Translations under genes and position numbers: made by a program
Part shown: positions 1 to 6,327 of the stretch, one piece after another
Numbering within the stretch: position 1 is the stretch's first letter
Layout: the number at the start of each line of letters is the position of its first letter
Assembly: GCF_017308015.1 (NCBI RefSeq)
Contig: NZ_JAFKFW010000034.1
Location: 1-44,193, forward strand
Source: Allobosea sp.
GTDB taxonomy: Bacteria > Pseudomonadota > Alphaproteobacteria > Rhizobiales > Beijerinckiaceae
Reading direction: 5' to 3'
Length of the DNA stretch: 44,193 nt
Notes under the pieces: model-generated
Database searches by the model: none
Told to the model about the DNA's origin: nothing
What the model saw: the letters and a program-made list of their open reading frames with translations, nothing else

Positions 1-752
1 AGAAGCACGGGCAGCGTCACCAGGAGCGCAGCCGCAGCGAGCGGCCCCCAGGAGATCTGCTCGAAGGTCAGCGAGTTGTAGACGGCCGAGGGCAGCGTCC
101 GGCTCGCCTTGCCGCCGAGCACCACCGAGAAGATGAAGTTGTTCCACGAGAAGATGAAGGCGAGAATGCCGCCGACGACGATGCCGGGCTTCGCCAGCGG
201 CAGCGCGACATGACGGAAAGCCTGCCAGGTCGTGGCGCCGTCGATGCGCGAGGCATCCTCCAGCTCCATCGGCACATTCTCGAAATACCCGATCATGATC
301 CAGACGATGATCGGGATGGTGATGACGAGATGGGTGATGACCAGCGCCGTAATGGAGCCGACCAATCCTGTGATCTGGAACAGCAGGAACAGCGGGATCA
401 GGTAGGACAGGGCCGGCGTCATCCGCGCGACCAGGATCAGCACCGCGAACTTATGCGCCTTGCCGCGCGCGATGCCGTAGCCAGCGGGCACGCCGACCAG
501 CAGGCCGAGCAGCACCGCCCCGCCCGTGACCAGGATCGAGTTCCAGAGATAGAGCCCGAAATTATTCTGCGCGAAGACGTCGGCATAGTTCTTCAGCGTC
601 GGCGGGTTCGGGATGAAGACCGGCGGGAAGGCGGTGTTGTCGAGCTCGTTCTTGAGCGACAGCGAGATCATCCAGAGGAAGACCAGCACCGCCGGCGAGA
701 CCAGCACGAAGACCGAGGCCCAGAAGCCGATTTTCTTGAGCGTGCGGTTCAT
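1..752 (-). CDS. Sugar ABC transporter permease, MalG-like (3' end outside window)
   Basis: Inner-membrane permease subunit of a carbohydrate ABC importer of the MalG/UgpE type. About 250 codons are visible. The N-terminus is complete, with ATG at 752-750, and the C-terminus runs off the left edge. The translation starts MNRTLKKIGFWASVFVLVSP and shows several hydrophobic membrane segments. A typical EAA loop lies around residues 165-190 (ELEDASRIDGATTWQAFRHV, then LPLAKPG), where the ATPase docks. Its start codon overlaps the stop of the upstream permease by one base (TGATG), so the two are translationally coupled. No ATPase gene is in the window; it probably lies beyond the left edge. The substrate is inferred only from neighbouring genes. 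Confidence 0.9.
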   Translation of the reverse strand, partial: MNRTLKKIGFWASVFVLVSPAVLVFLWMISLSLKNELDNTAFPPVFIPNPPTLKNYADVFAQNNFGLYLWNSILVTGGAVLLGLLVGVPAGYGIARGKAHKFAVLILVARMTPALSYLIPLFLLFQITGLVGSITALVITHLVITIPIIVWIMIGYFENVPMELEDASRIDGATTWQAFRHVALPLAKPGIVVGGILAFIFSWNNFIFSVVLGGKASRTLPSAVYNSLTFEQISWGPLAAAALLVTLPVL

Positions 753-1681
753 CACGCGTTCCACTTCGACTTCTGCCGCGCATAGAGCAGAAGCAGCGAG
801 AGCATGATGATGATGACGAAGAAGATCACCACGACGGCGGAAGCGTAGCCGATCTTGTAGAACTGGAAGGCCTGCAGATAGAGGAAGATGTTCAGCGTCT
901 CCGACGCGGTACCCGGTCCGCCCTGCGTGATCACGAAGATCGTGTCGAAGGCCTTCAGCGCATCGATGGTGCGGATCACGATCGCGACCATGATGAAGGG
1001 CCAGACCAGCGGCAGCGTGATGTGGCGGAACATGTGCCAGTCGTTGGCGCCGTCGATCAGCGCGGACTCGTAAGGCTCTCGCGGCAGCCCGGCCAAGCCG
1101 CCGAGCACGATCAGCATGACCAGCGGCGTCCAGTGCCAAACCTCGACCATGACCAGTGTCGGGATCACCGTCGAGGGCTCGTAGACCCAGCCGGACGGCC
1201 CGATGCCGACGAGCGAGAGCAGATAATTGAGCACGCCGAGCTGCGGATGGAACATCATCGTCCAGACCAGCGCGACCGCGACCGGCGTCGCCATCATCGG
1301 CATGACGAAGATCGTCCGCAGCACCCCCCGCATCGGAAACTCGCGATGGAAGACCAGCGCCGCCGCCGTGCCGAACACGATCGGCAGTACCACCGCAAGC
1401 ACGGTGAAATAAAGCGTATGCCCCATCGACTCGATGAAGCGCTGATCCTTCATCAGCTCGGCGAAATTGCCGAGGCCGACGAACTCCACCCCGCCGCCGA
1501 TCTTCCAGTCCTGCCCGGACATGTAGAGAGTGAACAGCCAGGGGAACACGATCACCGCTGCGATCACCAGCACCGCCGGCAGCGAGAACAGCCAGTAGCG
1601 CGGCGTGAAATCCGCCGAGGCCACGGCCGCGCTCGCTCGTGTCGTACTCGGCATGCTGGCTGGCAGGGACGTGCTGGTCAT
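752..1681 (-). CDS. Sugar ABC transporter permease, MalF/UgpA-like
   Basis: Second membrane subunit of the same importer, 309 residues, usual for the MalF/UgpA family without an enlarged periplasmic loop. The N-terminal 25 residues are polar. About six membrane segments follow, the first near residues 30-52 (LFSLPAVLVIAAVIVFPWLF). The EAA motif is near residues 203-228 (PYESALIDGANDWHMFRHI, then TLPLVWP). A GGPG stretch near residue 253 is common in this family. The gene lies between the binding-protein gene and the MalG-like gene, all on the minus strand, and overlaps the latter by one base. A palindromic repeat fills the roughly 100-base gap to the binding protein. Confidence 0.92.
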   Translation of the reverse strand: MTSTSLPASMPSTTRASAAVASADFTPRYWLFSLPAVLVIAAVIVFPWLFTLYMSGQDWKIGGGVEFVGLGNFAELMKDQRFIESMGHTLYFTVLAVVLPIVFGTAAALVFHREFPMRGVLRTIFVMPMMATPVAVALVWTMMFHPQLGVLNYLLSLVGIGPSGWVYEPSTVIPTLVMVEVWHWTPLVMLIVLGGLAGLPREPYESALIDGANDWHMFRHITLPLVWPFIMVAIVIRTIDALKAFDTIFVITQGGPGTASETLNIFLYLQAFQFYKIGYASAVVVIFFVIIIMLSLLLLYARQKSKWNA

Positions 1682-1694
1682 GCGTCTGGAACCG

Positions 1695-1774
1695 TCATGC
1701 TCGGGCTTGCCCCGAGCATCTCTTGAAAGAGAGCCTACTGGTCACGAGATGGCCGGGTCAGGCCCGGCCATGAC
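1695..1774. repeat. Paired palindromic intergenic element (REP/BIME-like)
   Basis: Two hairpins in tandem. The first is ATGCTCGGG/CCCGAGCAT at 1697-1719 with a 5-base loop. The second is ATGGCCGGG/CCCGGCCAT at 1749-1771 with a 5-base loop. The unit begins GTCATG and ends CATGAC. It sits between the binding-protein and permease genes of one operon, so it may also trim or stabilise the mRNA. The same architecture recurs near 9541, 14345, 38442 and 38890. Confidence 0.75.
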
Positions 1775-1785
1775 GCTTGTTGCCT

Positions 1786-3123
1786 TCAGCCCTGCTCGCT
1801 CTTGGCGAGCACCGGCGCGAAGGTCTCGGTCGCCTTCTTCAACTCGGCCGCGACATCCGCGCCGCCGATCGCATTGGTCAGCGCCACGCCGAACACGTCG
1901 CGGAACTCGGTCACCGGCACGATCTGCGGCAGGCCGGCGCGAGCGATCTTGGCCGAGGCCAGCAGGCAGTCGAAATACTGCTTGCCGAACTTCGACTGCG
2001 CGATCGTCTCGGTGTCGAGATAGGCCGAGGAGCGGCCGGGCGCGCCGGCGCCGGCCTTGAGCATGGCGATCTGGTTCTTCTTGTTGGTCATGAACTGGAG
2101 ATAGAGCCAGGCCGCCTCCTTCTTGGAGGAGCCGCGCGAGATGCCCATGCCGTCGGCGAACATGCCGGCATGGTGCGCCTTCGGCCCCGGCGGCGTCACG
2201 CCATAGCCGACCTTGCCGACGATGCGCGACTTGGTCGGGTCCTCCAGCGGCGTGGCGAAGCCGATGCCGTCGAGCCACATCGCGGCCCGCCCCTGCATGA
2301 ACGTCGTCTGGCACTCGTTCCAGTTGAAGCCGACCTGCCCCACCGGGCCGGTCTCCTTGTTGAGCTTCCTGTAGAGCTCACCCGCCCAGACGGCTTCCGG
2401 CGTATCGGTCAGCAGCTTGCCCTCGGGCGAGACCGTCTCCATGCCCTGGCCGAGCATCAGCGAGGTCCAGACCGGAATGTTCGCGTTCTTCAGCCCGCGC
2501 GAGACGAAGCCGGCGACGCCCTTCGCGGGATCATGCAGCTTCTGCGCGACGGTGAAGATCTCCTCCATCGTCTTCGGATAGGCCACGCCCTTCGCGTCGA
2601 AGAGTTCCTTGTTGTAGTAGATCATCCAGTAGTCGACGAAGAACGGGATCGTGTCGAGCGATCCGTCGGCCTGTCGCGCATAGGCGACCGGGCCGGCGCC
2701 GAAATCGGCGAAATCGAAATCGGGCGCGGTCAGCGACGGGTTCTTGATGAAGGGCTCGAGGTTTTCGAACCACTTGCCCTTGGCCGCCATGCGCTTCTGC
2801 ACATGCAGGGAGATGCCGCTGACGTCGAAGCTCGGCTTGCCCGAGGCGAACTCGATCACCGCCTTCTGGCGCTGCTGCTGCTCCGGCACCTGCTCGGCCG
2901 AGACCTTGATACCGGTGAGCTCGGTGAACTCCTTCTCAGCCGCCTGCATCAGGTCGGAGCGCGGGTTCTTCACCAGCAGCACGTCGATCGTCTGGCCGGA
3001 GAATTTCTTCCAGTCGAACGCCCCTTGCGCCTGCGCCTTGCGCAGCACGAAGGGCGAGGCGATCGCGGCGGCGCCGCCCGCCAACAGGACACGGCGGGTC
3101 GGCTTGAGAATGCTATCGGTCAT
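1786..3123 (-). CDS. Extracellular sugar-binding protein of ABC importer
   Basis: Periplasmic substrate-binding protein of the SBP_bac_1/UgpB type, 445 residues. I start it at ATG 3123, giving MTDSILKPTRRVLLAGGAAA. A strong GGGGAGGA lies a few bases upstream on the minus strand, and this start puts an export signal at the N-terminus. The signal has a twin-arginine-like TRRVLL followed by a hydrophobic stretch and a probable cut after AQAQG, so Tat export is plausible. A longer in-frame start at 3207 adds residues without signal character. The mature part shows features usual for sugar-binding SBPs, for example VDYWMIYYNKELFDAKGV and GRAAMWLDGIGF. It is the first gene of the minus-strand transporter operon and diverges from the amidohydrolase gene. 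The ligand is unknown; a deoxyhexose such as L-fucose is inferred from neighbours. Confidence 0.92.
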   Translation of the reverse strand: MTDSILKPTRRVLLAGGAAAIASPFVLRKAQAQGAFDWKKFSGQTIDVLLVKNPRSDLMQAAEKEFTELTGIKVSAEQVPEQQQRQKAVIEFASGKPSFDVSGISLHVQKRMAAKGKWFENLEPFIKNPSLTAPDFDFADFGAGPVAYARQADGSLDTIPFFVDYWMIYYNKELFDAKGVAYPKTMEEIFTVAQKLHDPAKGVAGFVSRGLKNANIPVWTSLMLGQGMETVSPEGKLLTDTPEAVWAGELYRKLNKETGPVGQVGFNWNECQTTFMQGRAAMWLDGIGFATPLEDPTKSRIVGKVGYGVTPPGPKAHHAGMFADGMGISRGSSKKEAAWLYLQFMTNKKNQIAMLKAGAGAPGRSSAYLDTETIAQSKFGKQYFDCLLASAKIARAGLPQIVPVTEFRDVFGVALTNAIGGADVAAELKKATETFAPVLAKSEQG

Positions 3124-3251
3124 CGGCGTCCTCCCCAGGACTTGAACACGGCCCGTTTCGGGCCTTTGATGGCGCGCGGAACATGAGGCAACCATCACCT
3201 CCCGCATCCGTGATCGGGCTGGACGCTAATCTCCTTTCGGGCCGGTTGCAA

Positions 3252-3265
3252 GCTAACATGTTGGC
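3252..3265. promoter_or_regulatory. Candidate operator palindrome between transporter and lactonase genes
   Basis: GCTAACATGTTGGC is a 14-base palindrome with one mismatched pair around an AACATGTT core. It lies in the 202-base gap between the divergent starts at 3123 (minus) and 3326 (plus). Its size and position fit a binding site for a dimeric regulator such as a GntR or LacI family repressor, but no regulator gene is in the window. Inference from symmetry and position only. Confidence 0.4.
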
Positions 3266-3325
3266 GTGCACATAGTGTCGCCGCACCAGCCTACCCCGCC
3301 GCCGGATCCTCTGCGAGAGCCGCCC

Positions 3326-4186
3326 GTGACGAGCCTGCCCCGCATCGATTCCCACCAGCATTTCTGGCGGCTCTCCCGCGGCGACTATGGCTGGCTGAAG
3401 CCGGGACTGAAGCCGATTTACCGCGATTTCGAGCCGGCCGATCTCGCGCCCCTGCTCGCCCAGCACGACATCGCCTCGACCATCCTCGTCCAGGCCGCCC
3501 CGACCGAAGCCGAGACGCATCACCTGCTCGCGCTCGCCGCCGCCACGCCCTTCATCGCCGGTGTCGTCGGCTGGACCGATTTCGAGGCACCCGACGCCCC
3601 CGCCCGCATCGCCGCGCTCGCCGCCGACCCGCTGCTCGTCGGCTTGCGCCCCATGGCGCAGGACATCCCCGGTCCCGGCTGGCTCGCAAAGCCCGCGCTT
3701 GCCCCCGCCTTCGCGGCACTTAAACAGCACGGCCTCGTCTTCGACGCGCTGGTGAAGCCGCCGCAGATCCCCGCCCTCCTCACCCTGCTGGAGCGCGAGA
3801 CCGAGCTGCCCGTCGTCATCGACCACGGCGCCAAGCCGGACCTGACCGGCACCGACCTCTCCGCCTGGCGCGGCGGCATCGCGGCGCTGGCCGCGCGGCC
3901 GAACACCACCTGCAAACTCTCCGGCCTCGTCACCGAAGCCGGCCCCGGCTGGCGCGAGGCGACGCTGGCACCGGCCGTCGCCCAGCTTATCGCCTGCTTC
4001 GGGCCGGAGCGCCTGCTCTGGGGCAGCGACTGGCCCGTCGCGACGCTCGCCGCTACCTACGACCAGTGGATCGCTGCCGCCGAGCGCCTGACCGCGACGC
4101 TCACACGCGCCGAGCGCGCCGCGATCTTCGGCGGCAACGCCGCCCGCATCTACCTGACGAAGAGGGGCCGCCGCCCGTCATGCTGA
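3326..4186 (+). CDS. Amidohydrolase-2 family sugar lactonase (L-fucono/L-rhamnono-lactonase-like)
   Basis: Metal-dependent hydrolase of the amidohydrolase-2 family (COG3618), 286 residues from a GTG start. This group opens sugar 1,4- or 1,5-lactones in oxidative deoxysugar pathways. Visible features are the metal-binding HxH in DSHQHFW (H10, H12), a later conserved histidine in VIDHGAKP, and the terminal aspartate motif LWGSDWPV. The alternative GTG at 3266 would make a 306-residue protein with a proline-rich, poorly conserved extension. It would start directly after the 3252-3265 palindrome, so I prefer 3326, where GAGAG lies upstream. The 3' end overlaps the FucU-like gene by 7 bases, so the two are coupled. 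The exact lactone is not shown by sequence. Confidence 0.85.
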   Translation: MTSLPRIDSHQHFWRLSRGDYGWLKPGLKPIYRDFEPADLAPLLAQHDIASTILVQAAPTEAETHHLLALAAATPFIAGVVGWTDFEAPDAPARIAALAADPLLVGLRPMAQDIPGPGWLAKPALAPAFAALKQHGLVFDALVKPPQIPALLTLLERETELPVVIDHGAKPDLTGTDLSAWRGGIAALAARPNTTCKLSGLVTEAGPGWREATLAPAVAQLIACFGPERLLWGSDWPVATLAATYDQWIAAAERLTATLTRAERAAIFGGNAARIYLTKRGRRPSC

Positions 4187-4635
4187 AAAACCTCGACCCC
4201 GTCCTCTCCGCCGACCTGCTCTGGGTGCTCGCCGCGATGGGCCATGGCGACGACCTCGCGCTGGTCGATGCCAACCACCCCGCCGAAACCATCGCCAGCG
4301 CCACCACCAGCGGCCGCCTGATCCGCCTGCCGGGTCTGACGATGCAGCGCGCCGCGCGCGCCATCCTCTCGGTGCTGCCGATCGACGATTTCGAGCCCGA
4401 GCCTGTCAGGCGCATGGAAGTGGTCGGCGATGCCGCCGCGATCCCCGAGGTGCAGCGCGCGGTCCAGGCCGAGATCGACACCGCGCTCGGCCGCGCCACG
4501 CCGCTCGCGGGCATCGAGCGCTTCGCCTTCTACGATCAGGCGCGGCGGGCCTTCGCGGTGGTGCAGGTCGGCGATCCCCGCCCCTATGGCTGCTTCCTGC
4601 TGCGCAAGGGCGTCATCGCCGGCGAGCCGGGCTGA
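4180..4635 (+). CDS. fucU: RbsD/FucU family sugar mutarotase
   Basis: Protein of 151 residues, matching the usual length of the RbsD/FucU family, which interconverts anomers of ribose or L-fucose. Family features are the N-terminal LSADLLWVLAAMGHGDDLAL with H22, then D30 and H33 in VDANHP, and the C-terminal YGCFLLRKG. FucU members are L-fucose mutarotases. RbsD members normally sit with ribose transport and ribokinase genes, which are absent here. The start overlaps the lactonase stop (ATGCTGA). With the lactonase and the sugar ABC importer it suggests a non-phosphorylating L-fucose-type pathway. The dehydrogenase and dehydratase expected for this pathway are not in the window. Confidence 0.82.
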   Translation: MLKNLDPVLSADLLWVLAAMGHGDDLALVDANHPAETIASATTSGRLIRLPGLTMQRAARAILSVLPIDDFEPEPVRRMEVVGDAAAIPEVQRAVQAEIDTALGRATPLAGIERFAFYDQARRAFAVVQVGDPRPYGCFLLRKGVIAGEPG

Positions 4636-4644
4636 AGCGCGCCT

Positions 4645-4905
4645 TCACGAACCCTTGGCGACGGCCTGTTTCAGGCGCGCGACAGCCTCAGCCGCGCCGG
4701 ACCGGACCGTGATCTCCAGCGTCGGCGCTTCGCGCTCGATCATCTCGATCAGCGACTCGGGCGTGATCTCGGCCCGCTGCTGGGTGAGCTTCAGCACGGA
4801 ATTGGCGATGATGTTCGGCCAGTACGCCGCCCCGCCCTTGGCCAGCCCCTTGGCCTTGCGGCCCTCGAATTCCTGGGCGAGCTGTTCGGGCGTCTTCTTG
4901 GCCAT
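4645..4905 (-). CDS. Small hypothetical protein, 86 residues
   Basis: Not recognised. The 86-residue product begins MAKKTPEQLAQEFEGRKAKG and has no membrane segment or signal. It is charged and probably helical, with an NSVLKLTQQ segment and a C-terminal alanine-rich helix. AGAGAC lies just upstream of the ATG at 4905. It converges with the fucU gene, ending 9 bases beyond its stop. The acid/base balance and size would suit a small cytoplasmic or nucleic-acid-associated protein, but nothing proves a role. Confidence 0.65.
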   Translation of the reverse strand: MAKKTPEQLAQEFEGRKAKGLAKGGAAYWPNIIANSVLKLTQQRAEITPESLIEMIEREAPTLEITVRSGAAEAVARLKQAVAKGS

Positions 4906-5176
4906 GGTCTCTTCACCTCAAAGCAATTCCAGCAAAAATGCGAAGCGGTTTTGCGTCCGGAATTGCGTAAAACAAAAGACTGGAGCTTTGGAGGCGAACC
5001 ATGTTCGCCGGAAAGGCTCCAGCGGATCGAGCCGCTGCCTATCACGAAATGCCGATCCCTGCCTGCCCCATCGGATTCTCCCGAAAAAGCGGATTCCCCT
5101 TTCCGGTCCGATGCCTTAGCAGGAGCGGCGCCCGAGGCTTAAGCCCGTAATACGGCCGCCCGTTCAGGACCAGACC
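4906..5176. repeat. Intergenic region with two consecutive imperfect hairpins
   Basis: Gap of 271 bases between divergent small genes. At 4923-4966 GCAATTCC...GGAATTGC frames an AGCAAAA/TTTTGC extension, a long imperfect inverted repeat. At 4980-5022 CTGGAGC...GCTCCAG encloses GGCGAAC/GTTCGCC, a second hairpin. These resemble dispersed Hyphomicrobiales intergenic repeats. No gene is seen here. Confidence 0.55.
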
Positions 5177-5401
5177 ATGCCCCGCCTCGCCTTGCTCGCC
5201 GCTGTCGCCGGCCTCCTCATTGCCGCCCCGGCCACCGCCCAGATCACCGACCGGGAGCAGAGCTGCGCCGACTGGCTGAAATCCGGCGCCCACCGCAAGA
5301 GCGAATATTCTGCCCGCGTCGCGGAGAGGATCAGGGCCTTCTGCGCCGCCAATCCGAAGATGAAGGCGATCGACGCCGAAATGAACATGACGGGGGATTG
5401 A
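5177..5401 (+). CDS. Small secreted or periplasmic hypothetical protein, 74 residues
   Basis: Not recognised as a named family. Residues 1-21 (MPRLALLAAVAGLLIAAPATAQ) form a clear Sec signal peptide with a probable cut after ATAQ or nearby. The mature part of about 52 residues contains two cysteines (SCADWL and AFCAANP), which could form one disulfide, and is rich in charged helix-forming residues. It resembles the many small exported proteins of unknown role in alphaproteobacteria, such as HdeA-like sizes, but I see no specific HdeA match. It stands alone, followed by a repeat-rich noncoding stretch. Confidence 0.65.
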   Translation: MPRLALLAAVAGLLIAAPATAQITDREQSCADWLKSGAHRKSEYSARVAERIRAFCAANPKMKAIDAEMNMTGD

Positions 5402-5417
5402 AGGGCGCGGCCTCTTT

Positions 5418-5439
5418 CCTTCTCCCGGATGGGAGAAGG
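5418..5439. repeat. Hairpin repeat CCTTCTCCC/GGGAGAAGG
   Basis: Perfect 9-base arms around a GGAT loop, 17 bases after the stop of the small secreted protein. Related CTCTCCC/GGGAGAG or TTCTCCC/GGGAGAA palindromes occur at 5534-5618, 6151-6174 and 34001-34166, so this is a dispersed repeat family. It could secondarily act as a transcript end, but there is no T-run. Confidence 0.6.
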
Positions 5440-5533
5440 TGGCGCGGAGCGCCGGATGAGGGTGTGCCCTTGCCGCAGAAGGCTCAGCGGCACACGCTTC
5501 ACTCAGGCGATCAGCGGCGGTCCCTCACCCCTG

Positions 5534-5618
5534 CCCCTCTCACTGATCTCGGGCCTGCCCGAGATCAGCACTCAAAGTGTCGAAGTCGGCAACAGCCGAC
5601 TTCGATGCGGGAGAGGGG
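5534..5618. repeat. Composite nested palindrome: two hairpins inside the loop of a third
   Basis: Outer arms are CCCCTCTC (5534-5541) and GAGAGGGG (5611-5618). Between them lie a perfect 26-base palindrome with 12-base arms CTGATCTCGGGC/GCCCGAGATCAG (5543-5568) and a hairpin with 11-base arms TCGAAGTCGGC/GCCGACTTCGA (5580-5605). The right-hand repeat copy near 34131-34166 has the same outer sequence without the insert, which suggests insertion of one palindromic element into another. Confidence 0.7.
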
Positions 5619-6150
5619 TTCCCCGCGGTTCCAGCGCACGCCAAAATCCCGCCCGCGCGGATCGCGCCGCGGTTTCGAAATGAGGGGCAGCGGAGCGCCG
5701 CGAGGCGCGGGGTTATCCAAGCCGCTTCCATTGAGCCAGGATGCGGCGCGGATGGATTGAGCCACCATCCGCACGCCCCGTGGCGCTCCGCTTGCCGGCG
5801 TTCTTAAGTCTCCGGGCCGCGCTTATCGGGCCTGGGGCTATCCTTTGCCGCGAACCCTTTCAACGCCAGTTCGGCTCATCGCCTTGTCGCGTCTCGTCGG
5901 GCATGGGACGAAGGCGTGATGCCACCGACCGTTCCAGCGAAGCTCCTCGCGCAGGGGCCGTAGTACCCCCAGGGCGGTGCCCCGAAGCCTCCCGGGAGTG
6001 GGTCGTAACCCCACCCGCAGGCGCCGCCCCCGCCCCGCCAACGGCATACCTCCGGATGGCTGCCCCTCGGGGACGAGGTGGGGTGAGGATAGAGGCGGCA
6101 CGGGAGGGCGGGGATAAAATTTCGCAGTCGCCAAGATCGAGCGGGGAGAA

Positions 6151-6174
6151 CCTTTCTCCCGTATGGGAGAAGGG
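6151..6174. repeat. Hairpin repeat TTCTCCC/GGGAGAA
   Basis: CCTTTCTCCC-GTAT-GGGAGAAGGG, a near-perfect stem with a 4-base loop. It matches the 5418-5439 hairpin, so copies of one family lie upstream and downstream of the noncoding block beside the AT-rich gene. Confidence 0.55.
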
Positions 6175-6327
6175 TATGTATTGGGGGCAGCCTTCTCAAA
6201 GTACGTCGGCGGCGGCAGTGACACTTATATCTTCAACAATCATCGCCACCGCTGCCTTTCATCCGGAAGAAGGCGTCATGCGGCAATCGTCGCCGAAAAC
6301 TCGCCTTCGCGTGAAGCAGCTCTCGGC

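Larger units (their letters stand above)
5402..6327. other. Repeat-rich 926-base stretch without a credible gene
   Basis: No open frame here reads like a protein; the frames give proline/arginine-rich low-complexity translations. It holds a CCTTCTCCC/GGGAGAAGG hairpin at 5418-5439, a nested palindromic block at 5534-5618, GC-rich partial inverted repeats around 5690-5800 and 5940-6090, and a second TTCTCCC/GGGAGAA hairpin at 6151-6174. From about 6200 the base composition becomes more AT-rich as the 3' end of the AlbA/RRM gene is approached. Confidence 0.7.

Noticed and set aside
3252-3265. Palindrome considered as a transcription terminator
   Set aside because: No T-run, and it lies in a divergent promoter gap, so an operator is the better reading.
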